Positions 16,446 to 25,372 of a stretch of 64,000 nt of DNA are shown here, piece after piece. Below the pieces are notes generated by a model. The model had not been told where the DNA came from. It saw only the letters and a list, made by a program, of their open reading frames with translations, and did no database searches. The stretch is from Alcanivorax sp. S6407. Lineage in GTDB: Bacteria > Pseudomonadota > Gammaproteobacteria > Pseudomonadales > Alcanivoracaceae. Within the stretch, counting starts at the first letter, position 1. Every line of letters starts with the position of its first letter. Both the position numbers and the translations under genes were made by a program. The stretch lies in NCBI RefSeq assembly GCF_023016115.1, contig NZ_JALKBH010000004.1, forward strand, positions 124,001-188,000, read 5' to 3'.

Positions 16446-17861
16446 ATGGCTTTCGCACATGCCAACTCCGCATCCTGGCACGATGGCAAACGTTACCTGT
16501 GGCTGCTTAGCCCTGGCATTCCTGTTCTCGCACTATCACTGCTGCTGATCTACCAATTTGCATGGGACTGGCCCGTGCTGCTGTGGGGCGGCCCCATTCT
16601 GGTCTATGTGCTGATTCCCTTCGCAGACTGGGTGATAGGCACTGACACCAACAACCCACCAGAATCCGCCGTTCAGGAACTGGAGGATGACCGCTATTAC
16701 CGGCTGATTGTCTATGCCTACATCCCCACCCAATATCTGGCTACCGTGCTCGGCGCCTGGATCGTGGCCCAGGGCAGCGCCCCCTGGTGGGGAATCGTCG
16801 GTCTCATCCTGAGTGTTGGCGCAGTAAACGGGATCGCCATCAACACGGCTCATGAACTGGGCCACAAGAAGGGGAAACTGGAACGCTGGCTGGCCAAGGT
16901 CACCCTGGCGCCCGTGGCCTACGGACATTTCTTTGTGGAACACAACAAGGGCCACCACAAGAATGTGGCCACTCCGGAAGACCCTGCGTCTTCCCGGATG
17001 GGGGAAAGCTTCTGGCAGTTTCTGCCACGCACCATGATCGGCAGCCTGAAATCTGCCTGGCACATAGAACAGCAACGCCTGCAGCGTTGTGAGCAGCCGC
17101 TGTGGTCACTGAGGAACGAGAATCTGCAGGCCTGGCTGATGACCGTTGCGCTGTTCGTCTTGCTGACCGCCTGGTTCGGCTGGATCGTGCTGCCGTTCCT
17201 GCTGCTGCAAGCGTTCTATGGTGCCTCCCTGCTGGAAGTCATCAATTACATGGAGCATTACGGACTGCTGCGGCAAAAGGATGAACGCGGCCGTTATGAA
17301 CGCTGCCAGCCTCGTCATTCCTGGAACAGCAATCACATCGTCACCAACCTGTTCCTCTATCAGCTGCAGCGTCATTCGGATCATCACGCCAATCCCACCC
17401 GACGCTTTCAGGCCCTGCGCCATTTCGATGACAGCCCGCAGTTACCCTCCGGCTATGCCTCCATGCTGATTCCTGCCTACCTGCCGTTTGTGTGGTTCAA
17501 GAAAATGGATCCGCTAGTCTACAAACACTTCAAGGGCGACCTGGGCAAAGCCAACCTGCAACCAGAAAAACGCGAGGCGCTGCTGGCAAAATGGCAGGCA
17601 CCGCCAGTGACCTACCAAAGCGCCGATTCCGAACCCGATGTGGATGAGGTGGCGCTGGCCGCCGCCCGCAAGGCCGAGCAGGAACAGGACCGAAGCCATC
17701 AGTTTGAATGCCCCAATTGTGGGTACATTTACGATGAAAGCCGGGGCGATGAGAGTGAGGGTTTTGCGCCGGGCACTCACTGGATAGAGATTCCCGATAC
17801 CTGGAGCTGCCCGGACTGCGCTGTGCGCGACAAGGTGGATTTCGTCCTCAAGCAGCCATGA
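16446..17861 (+). CDS. alkB: Alkane 1-monooxygenase AlkB with fused C-terminal rubredoxin
   Basis: Membrane diiron hydroxylase that converts medium-chain n-alkanes to 1-alkanols, here carrying its own electron carrier. It has 471 residues. Residues about 1-400 are AlkB with six hydrophobic segments and the histidine boxes HELGHK (about 136), EHNKGHHKNVATPEDPASS (about 165), NYMEHYGLLR and LQRHSDHHANPTRR. After a charged, Ala/Glu-rich linker (about 385-418), residues about 419-471 form a rubredoxin with CPNCGYIYDE and WSCPDCAV, so all four iron cysteines are present. GAGGTG precedes the ATG. Such fusions are known in actinobacteria and some proteobacteria; most Alcanivorax AlkB proteins are unfused. 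It ends at a run of GCCTGA heptads. Confidence 0.95.
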   Translation: MAFAHANSASWHDGKRYLWLLSPGIPVLALSLLLIYQFAWDWPVLLWGGPILVYVLIPFADWVIGTDTNNPPESAVQELEDDRYYRLIVYAYIPTQYLATVLGAWIVAQGSAPWWGIVGLILSVGAVNGIAINTAHELGHKKGKLERWLAKVTLAPVAYGHFFVEHNKGHHKNVATPEDPASSRMGESFWQFLPRTMIGSLKSAWHIEQQRLQRCEQPLWSLRNENLQAWLMTVALFVLLTAWFGWIVLPFLLLQAFYGASLLEVINYMEHYGLLRQKDERGRYERCQPRHSWNSNHIVTNLFLYQLQRHSDHHANPTRRFQALRHFDDSPQLPSGYASMLIPAYLPFVWFKKMDPLVYKHFKGDLGKANLQPEKREALLAKWQAPPVTYQSADSEPDVDEVALAAARKAEQEQDRSHQFECPNCGYIYDESRGDESEGFAPGTHWIEIPDTWSCPDCAVRDKVDFVLKQP

Positions 17862-17868
17862 TGTTTAA

Positions 17869-17910
17869 CGCCTGACGCTGGATGCCTGAAGCCTGACGCA
17901 TAAGCCTGAA
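17869..17910. repeat. GCCTGAC-type heptad run after alkB-rubredoxin
   Basis: Six consecutive degenerate 7-bp units of the CGCCTGA/TGCCTGA type begin 8 bases after the alkB stop, between two convergent genes. No inverse arm was found nearby, so it is a single-arm copy of heptad family B. Confidence 0.75.
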
Positions 17911-17922
17911 CAGCCGCTACAT

Positions 17923-18996
17923 TTAATCAGGAGAGGCTCCAGACATGTCGCCTTTTCGCATTGCCAGCGGCGTCTGGCCGAACCAGCGACGGAAGGTGCG
18001 ACTGAAATTGGAGGTGTCCTGATAGCCCAGCTGTTCGGCGATCTGATCGATGGGTAGCGCGGTTTCCTGCAACAGCCATAACGCCTGCTCCTTGCGCACC
18101 TCATCCAGCAATTGCTGGTAACTACTGCCCTCGCTCTTCAGCTTGCGGATCAATGAACGTGCCGACATGGCAAATCGCTCGGCCATGAGCTCCAGGGTGG
18201 GAAACGCGCCGCTCTGATCCAGCAACGCGATACTGACTTGCTGGCTCAGGGGGCCGCCGCGCTGCAGCATGGCCAGCTGATGCTCACAATCCCGAATGGC
18301 ATTGCGATGGGTCGCAGCATCCGCCGTCAGGCAGGGCATCTCCAGCAGAGTCTCAGGCACTGTAATGGCAAAAGATGGCGCATCGAAGGAAAGCTCACAC
18401 TCCAGCAGGGCCTCATAGTGTGCACGAACGGCCGCGCCGGAGAAGGGCAATGCCACCGACAGACGCTCACACTGATTCGGCATCACCGCCTGCACCATCT
18501 GCACAAAGGTGCCCAGCAAAGCGCCATGAATAAACTCCCGGCAATCGTCCAGATCCACGCTTTCCTCGATTTCCAGCAGCACAGCCCCTGACTCTCGTTT
18601 CAAGCGTAGTGATACCCAGCGGATGCGAATGGCAACAAATCGTTCCAGCACTGTCAGCATGTCGCCAAGGGTAGCGGAGGACACCACCGCATAACCCAGG
18701 GCTCCATGGGCCGACACCGAGGTGGAGCGACCCAGCGCCAGGCCCTGACCCTGCACACCGGTCAATTCAGTGGCCCGCCGGATCAGCCGGGACAACTGCT
18801 CCAGACTGAGATAGCGGTGCTCGTTGACCAGCTCCGACCATTGCAGGCGGGTACCACTGAAAATCTCTGCTTCACTGAACCCCCGCCCCTGCAGCCAGGC
18901 ACACAGCAGGCGACTGTAGGCAGGATGGATACCGGGTTTCAGTCTTTCAGGGGCCAGAGATTCCATGGGCATCACCACAGACAAAGGGAAGCTCAA
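17923..18996 (-). CDS. AraC-family transcriptional regulator (probable alkane regulator)
   Basis: DNA-binding regulator of 357 residues. The N-terminal domain (about 20-210) is the AraC ligand-binding type found in OruR/AlkR-like proteins (SRLIRRATELTGVQGQGLALGRSTSVSAHGALGYAVVSSATLGDML). The C-terminal domain (about 255-350) has two helix-turn-helix motifs with QALWLLQETALPIDQIAEQLGYQDTSNFSRTFRRWFGQTP, the classic AraC signature. It is convergent with alkB-rubredoxin and divergent from alkB2, with 119 bases between. By position it most likely controls alkB2 and perhaps the fused alkB in response to alkanes or their oxidation products. The regulatory role is inferred. Confidence 0.87.
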   Translation of the reverse strand: MSFPLSVVMPMESLAPERLKPGIHPAYSRLLCAWLQGRGFSEAEIFSGTRLQWSELVNEHRYLSLEQLSRLIRRATELTGVQGQGLALGRSTSVSAHGALGYAVVSSATLGDMLTVLERFVAIRIRWVSLRLKRESGAVLLEIEESVDLDDCREFIHGALLGTFVQMVQAVMPNQCERLSVALPFSGAAVRAHYEALLECELSFDAPSFAITVPETLLEMPCLTADAATHRNAIRDCEHQLAMLQRGGPLSQQVSIALLDQSGAFPTLELMAERFAMSARSLIRKLKSEGSSYQQLLDEVRKEQALWLLQETALPIDQIAEQLGYQDTSNFSRTFRRWFGQTPLAMRKGDMSGASPD

Positions 18997-19115
18997 CGCT
19001 AAAACATTCTGTTTAATCTGTCACTATATGACGATTTTTTGCCATCAACGGCGGTGCCGCCGCGGGAAACACGAGCGCATGATCCGTATCAGGACAACAA
19101 CAAGAGGCAACCCCC

Positions 19116-20291
19116 ATGAGCAAGGCAGGCGTATTTATCGGCCCTTCCGGCGTGGAGTATCGCGACCGCAAACGACCACTGTGGATGGTCTCACTGCTGG
19201 TGCCCGGCAGCGTGTTTCTCGGGCCGGTGCTCTATTTCGCCACCGGCGAAGCAATCACCCTGTGGCTGCCGCTGGTGTTTTATTACCTGATCATTCCACT
19301 TCTCGACATGCTGATCGGCGAAGACCTCAGTAACCCGCCGGAGGAAGTGGTGCCGCAGCTGGAAGCCGATGCCTACTACCGCTACATGACCTATGCACTG
19401 GTACCTATCCTGATTGGTGCCTACCTGTTCGGCATGTGGTTTGTGGGTACTCACGCACTGCCGCTGCATGGCTGGCTGGCCATGGTGCTGCTGACCGGCA
19501 CTATCTGTGGCGCCGCTGGCATCAACCTGGGCCACGAACTGGGCCACAAGAAAACCGCGCTTGAGCGCTGGCTGGCCAAGATCGTGCTGGCGCCGCTGGG
19601 CTATGGCCATTTCCCCATCGAGCACAACAAGGGTCATCACCGGGATGTGGCCACCCCGGAGGATCCTGCGTCCTCACGGATGGGGGAAACCATCTGGGGT
19701 TTTGCCCTGCGGGAAATCCCCGGCGCCTTCTTCCGTGCCTGGGAACTGGAAGCCGCGCGGCTGAAAAAGCAGGGCCAACCGGTGTGGTCGCTGCACAATG
19801 AGATTCTTCAACCGGCCCTGATGAGCCTGTTGATATGGGGCAGCATCATTGCCCTGTTTGGCTGGCAGATGGTGCCCTTCATTGCCGCCGTCACCCTGTG
19901 GTCCTATCTGCAGCTGACGTCCGCCAACTATGTGGAGCACTACGGCCTGCTGCGCCACAAACTGCCTGATGGTCGGTATGAGCGCACCCAGCCCCATCAC
20001 AGCTGGAACAGCAACCACATGTTCTCCAACTGGGCCTCATTCCACCTGCAGCGTCACTCCGACCACCATGCCCATCCCGCTCGCCGCTATCAGAGCCTGC
20101 GCCATTTTGACAACTTGCCCACCCTGCCCAACGGCTACTTCGGCATGTTTCTGATCAGCTATGTGCCGCCCCTGTGGTTCCGGGTCATGGACCGCAAACT
20201 GCTGGAGCATGCCGGCAACCGTGCCAGCAATATCAACTTCCACCCGGGCAAGAAAAATCAGCTAATCCAGCGGTACCAGATCCAGCCCTGA
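19116..20291 (+). CDS. alkB2: Alkane 1-monooxygenase AlkB (unfused)
   Basis: Second membrane alkane hydroxylase, 391 residues, ending soon after the last His box and therefore without rubredoxin. Histidine boxes are HELGHK (about 140), EHNKGHHRDVATPEDPASS (about 169), NYVEHYGLL and LQRHSDHHAHPARRYQSLRHF (about 311). Six hydrophobic segments are visible. It needs a separate rubredoxin and reductase, or could borrow the fused domain of the neighbouring AlkB. The 119-base gap to the divergent AraC gene must hold both promoters. The numbering as alkB2 is by analogy only. Confidence 0.93.
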   Translation: MSKAGVFIGPSGVEYRDRKRPLWMVSLLVPGSVFLGPVLYFATGEAITLWLPLVFYYLIIPLLDMLIGEDLSNPPEEVVPQLEADAYYRYMTYALVPILIGAYLFGMWFVGTHALPLHGWLAMVLLTGTICGAAGINLGHELGHKKTALERWLAKIVLAPLGYGHFPIEHNKGHHRDVATPEDPASSRMGETIWGFALREIPGAFFRAWELEAARLKKQGQPVWSLHNEILQPALMSLLIWGSIIALFGWQMVPFIAAVTLWSYLQLTSANYVEHYGLLRHKLPDGRYERTQPHHSWNSNHMFSNWASFHLQRHSDHHAHPARRYQSLRHFDNLPTLPNGYFGMFLISYVPPLWFRVMDRKLLEHAGNRASNINFHPGKKNQLIQRYQIQP

Positions 20292-20307
20292 GACTGCCAC
20301 CTGAAGA

Positions 20308-20357
20308 CCACCCCGCTACCGTCGAAAGCGACACCGGGGTGGCATCTCTCGCCTTTT
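20308..20357 (+). terminator. Possible terminator after alkB2
   Basis: CCACCCCG and CGGGGTGG (8 bp, 19-base loop) with TTTTT about 10 bases after the stem. It lies 17 bases after the alkB2 stop. The loop is long and the T-run distant, so confidence is moderate. Confidence 0.45.
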
Positions 20358-20441
20358 TCACAGCCAGACAGATACATTGCGCTCCTTGTCCGTTAACCTC
20401 TTCTACTGAATTGATTCAGCTTCTCAGCACAAGGAGTTCTC

Positions 20442-21662
20442 ATGAGCGATCCCGCCTTTGATGTGGTGGTTTTTGGTGCCACCAGTTTTGTGGGCCAGAT
20501 TCTCTGCCAATACCTCACCGATACCTACGGGGTAGACGGCGAATTGAAATGGGCGGCGGCAGGTCGCTCCATGGACAAACTGGAACAGGTCAAAGAAACC
20601 CTGGGCAGTGCCGCCAGTAAACTGCCGCTGATCACCGCCAACGCCAACGATCCGGCCAGTCTGGATGCGCTGTGTGCACAGACTTCGGTGGTGATCTCCA
20701 CCGTGGGTCCCTACGCCCTGTACGGCGAGCCGATGATCCGCGCCTGCACCGAAAGCGGCACCGATTACTGCGATCTCACCGGTGAAGCCCAATGGATCGC
20801 CGCCATGCTGGAAAAATACGAAGCCACCGCCAAGAAAAATGGCGCGCGCATCGTGCACTGCTGTGGCTTTGATTCCATTCCTTCCGACATGGGCACCTTC
20901 TTCCTGCAGCAGCAGGCACAGAAGCAGTTCAAGGCCCCGGCCACCCGGGTGGCCATGCGCGTAAAAGTGGCCAAGGGCGGCGTCTCCGGTGGCACCGTGG
21001 CGAGCATGATGAACATTGCCGAGGAAGCCTCAAAAGACCCGGCGCTGCGCAAGAAACTGGCCAATCCCTATCTGCTGTGTCCGCCCAATCATGGCCTCAC
21101 TGCCCGCCAGCACAGCATCACCATGCCGGAATACGAGGAAGACCTGCAGGCCTGGGCTGCACCGTTCGTGATGGACGCGATCAACAGCCGCATCGTGCAC
21201 CGCTCCAATGTGCTCAACGATTACAGCAAGGACATGACCTACAACGAAGGCATGCTCACCGGGGATGGTATCGGTGGCCGGCTGAAAGCGCTGGGAATTG
21301 GCGTTGGCACCGGCCTGTTCTTCGGCGCGGCAGCTATCTCCCCCACCCGCTGGGCATTGAACAAGTTTGTGGTACCGCAGCCCGGCGAAGGCCCCAGCCC
21401 GGAAGCCCAGAAAGCGGGATTCTTTGATGTGCGTCTGGTCGGCCATACCGCCAGTGGCAAGATGATCCAGGTAAAGGTCACCGGCGATGCCGATCCGGGT
21501 TACGGCTCGACTTCCAAGATGCTGGCCGAATCCGCCGTGTGCCTGGCAAAGGACATTTCCCCGGAAGCTCCCGGCGGCTTCTGGACCACCGCCAGCCTGC
21601 TCGGCGAAGCCCTGCTCAAACGCCTGCAGAACAAGGCCGGGTTGACGTTCGAAGTAGTGTGA
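20442..21662 (+). CDS. Saccharopine dehydrogenase-like (trans-acting enoyl reductase type) oxidoreductase
   Basis: NAD(P)-binding reductase-like protein of 406 residues. The Rossmann motif VVFGATSFVGQ lies at residues 9-19, followed by AAAGRSMDKLEQV, VVISTVGPYALYGEPMIRACTESGTDYCDLTGE and HCCGFDSIPSDMGTFFL. These strings match the saccharopine dehydrogenase-like group that includes mycobacterial trans-acting enoyl reductases; true lysine-pathway enzymes differ. A good ribosome site (AAGGAG) precedes the ATG. It sits downstream of alkB2 after a possible terminator, so a role in lipid metabolism is suggested but not shown. The gene ends at a 96-bp tandem array. Confidence 0.8.
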   Translation: MSDPAFDVVVFGATSFVGQILCQYLTDTYGVDGELKWAAAGRSMDKLEQVKETLGSAASKLPLITANANDPASLDALCAQTSVVISTVGPYALYGEPMIRACTESGTDYCDLTGEAQWIAAMLEKYEATAKKNGARIVHCCGFDSIPSDMGTFFLQQQAQKQFKAPATRVAMRVKVAKGGVSGGTVASMMNIAEEASKDPALRKKLANPYLLCPPNHGLTARQHSITMPEYEEDLQAWAAPFVMDAINSRIVHRSNVLNDYSKDMTYNEGMLTGDGIGGRLKALGIGVGTGLFFGAAAISPTRWALNKFVVPQPGEGPSPEAQKAGFFDVRLVGHTASGKMIQVKVTGDADPGYGSTSKMLAESAVCLAKDISPEAPGGFWTTASLLGEALLKRLQNKAGLTFEVV

Positions 21663-21664
21663 TT

Positions 21665-21760
21665 TGACGCCTGACGCCTGACGCCTGACGCCTGACGCCT
21701 GACGCCTGACGCCTGACGCCTGACGCCTGACGCCTGACGCCTGACGCCTGACGCCTGACG
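21665..21760. repeat. Tandem array of about 13.7 copies of TGACGCC
   Basis: A perfect 7-bp tandem array begins 3 bases after the reductase stop and runs straight into a terminator stem. It is the cleanest copy of heptad family B. A degenerate inverse arm lies at 22053-22087, at the end of the convergent gene. Confidence 0.95.
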
Positions 21761-21800
21761 CAAAAAGGCCCGCCCGTTACCGGGCGGGCCTTTTTGCGTC
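21757..21800. terminator. Strong bidirectional terminator
   Basis: A perfect 20-bp stem (GACGCAAAAAGGCCCGCCCG) with loop TTAC, and A-run and T-run inside the stem bases. The outer GACGC of the stem is the last heptad of the tandem array, so array and terminator are physically joined. Confidence 0.9.
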
Positions 21801-21824
21801 GGTAAACACTAACTAGTGGCTGCT

Positions 21825-22022
21825 GTGGGAGCTTGCCTGCAAGCGATCCGAGCCTAAGCGAGGGAATAAGTTCCGAGTTACGAGAAGCGAGTTTCGAAGG
21901 GCAAAACCCCCAAACCCCGGAACTGGCTGCCGTTTTTAGGTTTTCGAAACTCGGTACTCGAAACTCGCTTCTGGAATCCTTGCCTCGCTTAGGCTCGGAT
22001 CGCCTGCAGGCAGGCTCCTACG
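21825..22022. repeat. Large inverted repeat built from REP-like ends and CGAGTTT heptads
   Basis: Arms of about 72-75 bases (21825-21899 and 21951-22022) face each other across about 51 bases. Each outer end is REP-like (GTGGGAGCTTGCCTGCAAGC / GTAGGAGCCTGCCTGCAGGC then GATC), next comes CGAGCCTAAGCGAGG, and the inner part is a run of 7-bp units CGAGTTT/CGAGAAG/CGAGTAC. No coding frame is plausible. This fills the space between two convergent genes together with the array and terminator before it. Confidence 0.85.
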
Positions 22023-22052
22023 GCAATTTCGTCAAAGGCCTGGTTTGAATTT

Positions 22053-22087
22053 CGCGTCAGGCATCCGGCCTCAGGCGTCCAGCGTCC
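22053..22087. repeat. Inverse arm of GCCTGAC heptads
   Basis: Five degenerate heptads in inverse orientation to 21665-21760 (read on the minus strand as GGACGCC, TGAGGCC, GGATGCC, TGACGCG). They abut the stop codon of the next minus-strand gene. Confidence 0.7.
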
Positions 22088-22524
22088 TACTGCTTTTTCA
22101 TCATCTGATAACGCGCAGAAGTCTCCCAGATCTCATTGGAGTCCGGCAGGAAATAGAACTTGGAGATGTGGTGCTGGTCCTTGATCTTCATGGCCAGGAT
22201 GTAGGCGCCGACAAACTCCGGCTTGCCAGGGCTGGATTGGATCCGCATGAAATCTTCGCCGTCCTGGGTGCGCACCAGCCCCCAGTCCGCCTGCACCGTG
22301 CGACCACCGGCCCAGTTCACGGTTACCGTGCCATCTTTGTCGAATTGGTAGGTACTGCCATCCCGGGAAAATTCGCCGCCCTTGCCTTCGTAATTGTCGT
22401 AGCCACCAAACACCGCCGACGGCACTCCGTTAACCGTTACCTTGTGGCCCGAATAATTGAAATCCTCGGCGGCAGCCGACAGAGAGATCCCCAACCCAAC
22501 CATCAGCATGACAAACCAGCGCAT
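22087..22524 (-). CDS. Small secreted protein of unknown function
   Basis: Predicted exported protein of 145 residues, not recognised. The ATG at 22524 follows GAGAGGGG by 5 bases and gives a signal peptide (about 1-19, ending AAAED). The mature part is rich in Gly, Tyr and Asp, looks beta-rich and may be lipocalin-like (DGTVTVNWAGGRTVQADWGLVR, DGEDFMRIQ, YILAMKIKDQHHISKFYFLPDS). Its promoter region carries an ATCCCC-N6-GGGTAT palindrome also found near the LuxR cluster at 28-34 kb, so it may belong to the same regulon. Confidence 0.65.
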   Translation of the reverse strand: MRWFVMLMVGLGISLSAAAEDFNYSGHKVTVNGVPSAVFGGYDNYEGKGGEFSRDGSTYQFDKDGTVTVNWAGGRTVQADWGLVRTQDGEDFMRIQSSPGKPEFVGAYILAMKIKDQHHISKFYFLPDSNEIWETSARYQMMKKQ

Positions 22525-22605
22525 CGCTATCCCCTCTCCGTTATCCATGAAGGCGGATCCTTAGTCCGCAATGGGGTAACGGTAACGAGCCCCGGCAGGA
22601 CGCAC

Positions 22606-22623
22606 ATCCCCCATATGGGGTAT
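22606..22623. promoter_or_regulatory. ATCCCC-N6-GGGGAT-type palindrome, site 1
   Basis: ATCCCCCATATGGGGTAT matches three other 18-bp sites in the window with one base off the consensus. It lies 81 bases upstream of the secreted-protein start. Read on the minus strand it is followed after about 19 bases by a -10-like GTTACC. Confidence 0.6.
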
Positions 22624-22687
22624 TCATGCCAAGGCCGGAGACACATTAACCACAGAGTTCGCCGAGGCCACGCGGTTTTGCCTTTCC

Positions 22688-22711
22688 TCGGAGCTCGAAG
22701 CTCACAGCTTT
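22688..22711. repeat. AGCT-type heptad arm after bestrophin gene
   Basis: Three AGCTnnn units in inverse orientation (AGCTCGAAGCTCACAGCT) abut the 3' end of the bestrophin gene. An upstream partner arm was not found; a stretch resembling ACCACAGAG repeats lies just before it at about 22645-22668. Confidence 0.6.
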
Positions 22712-22712
22712 T

Positions 22713-23624
22713 TTATTGCAGCTGGTAATCCGTGACCGCCAGCGGTTCGGGGGCGGGCTCGCCCAGGGCATCGGCCACCGAGATCTCGTGGATACGACAC
22801 AGCGCATCCAATGGCAGATCGTTAGGGTCACGGCCGAAAGGCGTTTCCAGGTGTTCGGACAGCTTGTCGATACCGAAGAAGGTGTAGGCCACGATCGCCA
22901 CCAGCACCGGGGCGCCCCACCCCAGGCCGCCGATCAGCGCAAAAGGCAACAGGTAGCAATACACATAGGCAGTCCGGTGCACCAGCAAGGTATAGGCAAA
23001 GGGCAGCGGCGTGGAGGCAATCCGCTCACAGCCGGCCTGGATGCTGCCAAGCGCGGTCAACCGTTCGTCCAGAATCTTCAGCCCCATGCTGTCCAGCTTG
23101 CCCTGACGATACTGCTCACCCAGCAGCTGGCCGGACTGGGCAATGAACGCATCCGCCAGATTGCTTTTTCTGCGGGCATCCGCCAGGGCCGGCGCGCCTA
23201 CCCAGTAAGCCAGATTCTCCTGCTCTTCCTCGGCACGTAATTGCGTCTTCAGGGCATGGGCAAAGGCCAGCACCCTCATCAATATCGCCCGCCGGACAGG
23301 GTCACCGTCACCCAGCAAACTGCCACTGGCCCGGGCCAGGCTACGTATCTCATAGACCATCTGGCCCCACAGCTTGCGCGCCTCCCACCAGCGGTCATAG
23401 GCCGCGTTGTTGCGAAAACCGAGCAGGATAGACAGCACAATACCCAGCAGGGTAATCGGCATCACCGACAGGGAGCTGACTTCCATCAGGTGATAGCGGC
23501 TCACTGCCGTCACCGCCACCGAAAAGGCGGCGACCGCCAGGATATGCGGCAGAATTTCCGGCAACACAGAACCGCGGATAGCAAACAGGATGGCAATGGC
23601 GTTGGGACGATCCCTGACGATCAT
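22713..23624 (-). CDS. Bestrophin family (UPF0187) channel protein
   Basis: Inner-membrane protein of 303 residues. Its features fit bacterial bestrophin-like channels: MIVRDRPNAIAILFAIRGSVLPEIL at the start, LLGFRNNAAYDRWWEARKLWGQMVYEIRSLAR after the first helices, and TPLPFAYTLLVHRTAYVYCYLLPFALI in the later core. Anion or cation selectivity cannot be told. It starts 8 bases after the end of the ABC-2 permease gene and is likely the last gene of that operon. Heptads of the AGCTCGA type follow its stop (22688-22711). Confidence 0.85.
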   Translation of the reverse strand: MIVRDRPNAIAILFAIRGSVLPEILPHILAVAAFSVAVTAVSRYHLMEVSSLSVMPITLLGIVLSILLGFRNNAAYDRWWEARKLWGQMVYEIRSLARASGSLLGDGDPVRRAILMRVLAFAHALKTQLRAEEEQENLAYWVGAPALADARRKSNLADAFIAQSGQLLGEQYRQGKLDSMGLKILDERLTALGSIQAGCERIASTPLPFAYTLLVHRTAYVYCYLLPFALIGGLGWGAPVLVAIVAYTFFGIDKLSEHLETPFGRDPNDLPLDALCRIHEISVADALGEPAPEPLAVTDYQLQ

Positions 23625-23631
23625 GAATGTA

Positions 23632-24396
23632 TCAACTCTTCAGCTTGTAACCGGTTTTGAAAATCCAACCCACCAGAGAAATGCAGATGGCCAGGAACAG
23701 GGCGGTCATACCGATGCTGACGCCCACATGGACATCCGCCGTGCCGAAGAAGCTGTAACGGAAGCCGCTAATCAGATAGACCACCGGATTGAACAGCGTC
23801 ACGGTCTGCCAGAACGGTGGCAGCATGTCGATGGAGTAAAAGCTGCCGCCGAGAAAGGTCAACGGGGTGATAATCATCAACGGAATGATCTGCAATTTTT
23901 CAAAGGTATCCGCCCAGACACCAATAATAAAACCGAACAGACTGAAGGTGATCGCGGTGAGGAAAAGGAAGGCCAGCATCATGAAAGGATGCTGTACTTC
24001 ATAATCCACAAAGAATCTGGCCGTAAGCAGAATCAGCAGCCCGAGAATGGACGACTTGGTGGCTGCCGCTCCCACATAGCCGATCACGATTTCCACGTAG
24101 GACACCGGCGCCGACAATACCTCGTAGATGGTGCCAGAAAAAGTGGGCATATAAATGCCGAAAGAGGCGTTGGAAATACTCTGCGTCATCAGCGTCAGCA
24201 TGATCAGACCGGGGATGATAAAGGCGCCATAACTGACACCATCGATCTCCACCATACGCGAACCAATGGCGGAGCCAAACACCACAAAATACAGAGAAGT
24301 GGAAATCACCGGCGAGGCAATACTCTGCATCAGGGTGCGCCAGGTCCGCGCCATTTCAAACTTGTAGATGGCTTTTATGGAGTAGAAATTCATCAT
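23632..24396 (-). CDS. ABC-2 type transporter permease (YadH-like)
   Basis: Membrane subunit of an ABC exporter, 254 residues, six hydrophobic segments. The family strings [64 protein letters not shown] and [39 protein letters not shown] are those of the YadH/NodJ group. It overlaps the upstream ATPase gene by four bases and is translationally coupled to it. Substrate unknown; lipids, polysaccharides or drugs are transported by relatives. Confidence 0.88.
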   Translation of the reverse strand: MMNFYSIKAIYKFEMARTWRTLMQSIASPVISTSLYFVVFGSAIGSRMVEIDGVSYGAFIIPGLIMLTLMTQSISNASFGIYMPTFSGTIYEVLSAPVSYVEIVIGYVGAAATKSSILGLLILLTARFFVDYEVQHPFMMLAFLFLTAITFSLFGFIIGVWADTFEKLQIIPLMIITPLTFLGGSFYSIDMLPPFWQTVTLFNPVVYLISGFRYSFFGTADVHVGVSIGMTALFLAICISLVGWIFKTGYKLKS

Positions 24397-25340
24397 GCTG
24401 CTCCTGTCCGCGCCCGCTCACCATTCTTGACCAGATCCACAAAGATATCCTCCAGCGAACTCTGGCTGGAATGCAGATCCTTGAAATCGATGCCTTCCTG
24501 ACTGAGCTTGCGCAGCAGTTCGGCAATGCCGGTACTTTCCTGATTGGTATCGTAGGTATAAATCAGAGACCAGCCATCCGCCGCCAGCTCCAGGGATTCG
24601 TAATTGAACGAACCAGGCAGACTCTGCAGGGGCTCTGCCAGTTGCACGGTCAGTTGCTTGCGGCCCAGCTGCTCCATCAAGCGCGCCTTTTCATCCACCA
24701 GGATGATTTCACCGCGGTTGATAATCCCCACCCGGTCTGCCATCTCTTCGGCTTCTTCGATGTAGTGGGTGGTCAGGATGATGGTGACACCCTGCTCGCG
24801 CAGCTCGCGAACCATCTCCCACATCTCCCGGCGCAGCTCCACATCCACACCCGCGGTGGGTTCATCCAGGAACAGGATCTTGGGTTCATGGGACAGCGCC
24901 TTGGCGATCATCACCCGGCGTTTCATGCCGCCGGACAGCATCATGATCTTGCTGTCCTTCTTGTCCCACAGGGAAAGATCGCGCAGCACCTTTTCGATAT
25001 GGGCATCGTTACGCGGCTTGCCGAACAGGCCACGACTGAAGCTCACCGTACCCCATACCGTTTCAAAGGCATCGGTAGACAACTCCTGGGGCACAAGCCC
25101 AATGGCGCTACGCGCGGCCCGGAACTCCTTGATGATGTCATGACCATCCGCCAGCACCGTGCCACTGGAGGGATTGACGATGCCACAGATGATGCTGATC
25201 AGCGTGGTCTTGCCCGCCCCGTTGGGCCCCAGCAGGGCAAAGATTTCTCCAGCCTGAATATCCAGACTCACCCCCTTAAGGGCCTGGAAGCCGGAGTCGT
25301 AGATCTTGTTCAGATCCTTGACGGAAATGACAGCACTCAC
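24393..25340 (-). CDS. ABC transporter ATP-binding protein (YadG-like)
   Basis: ATPase partner of the ABC-2 permease, 315 residues. Walker [13 protein letters not shown] lies at about 36-47, Q-loop IGLVPQELS near 87, signature [16 protein letters not shown] near 138, Walker [13 protein letters not shown] near 158, and H-loop [15 protein letters not shown] near 190. The C-terminal region is an accessory domain typical of DrrA/YadG-type exporters. GTG 25340 is chosen because AGGGAG lies 6 bases upstream; a TTG at 25364 is less likely. First gene of a three-gene operon with the permease and bestrophin. Confidence 0.9.
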   Translation of the reverse strand: MSAVISVKDLNKIYDSGFQALKGVSLDIQAGEIFALLGPNGAGKTTLISIICGIVNPSSGTVLADGHDIIKEFRAARSAIGLVPQELSTDAFETVWGTVSFSRGLFGKPRNDAHIEKVLRDLSLWDKKDSKIMMLSGGMKRRVMIAKALSHEPKILFLDEPTAGVDVELRREMWEMVRELREQGVTIILTTHYIEEAEEMADRVGIINRGEIILVDEKARLMEQLGRKQLTVQLAEPLQSLPGSFNYESLELAADGWSLIYTYDTNQESTGIAELLRKLSQEGIDFKDLHSSQSSLEDIFVDLVKNGERARTGAA

Positions 25341-25372
25341 ATGTTTCTCCCTGGTCGAGGGCAATTTACGTA

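Noticed and set aside
21665-21760. CRISPR array
   Set aside because: The repeat unit is 7 bp without spacers; this is a simple tandem array.
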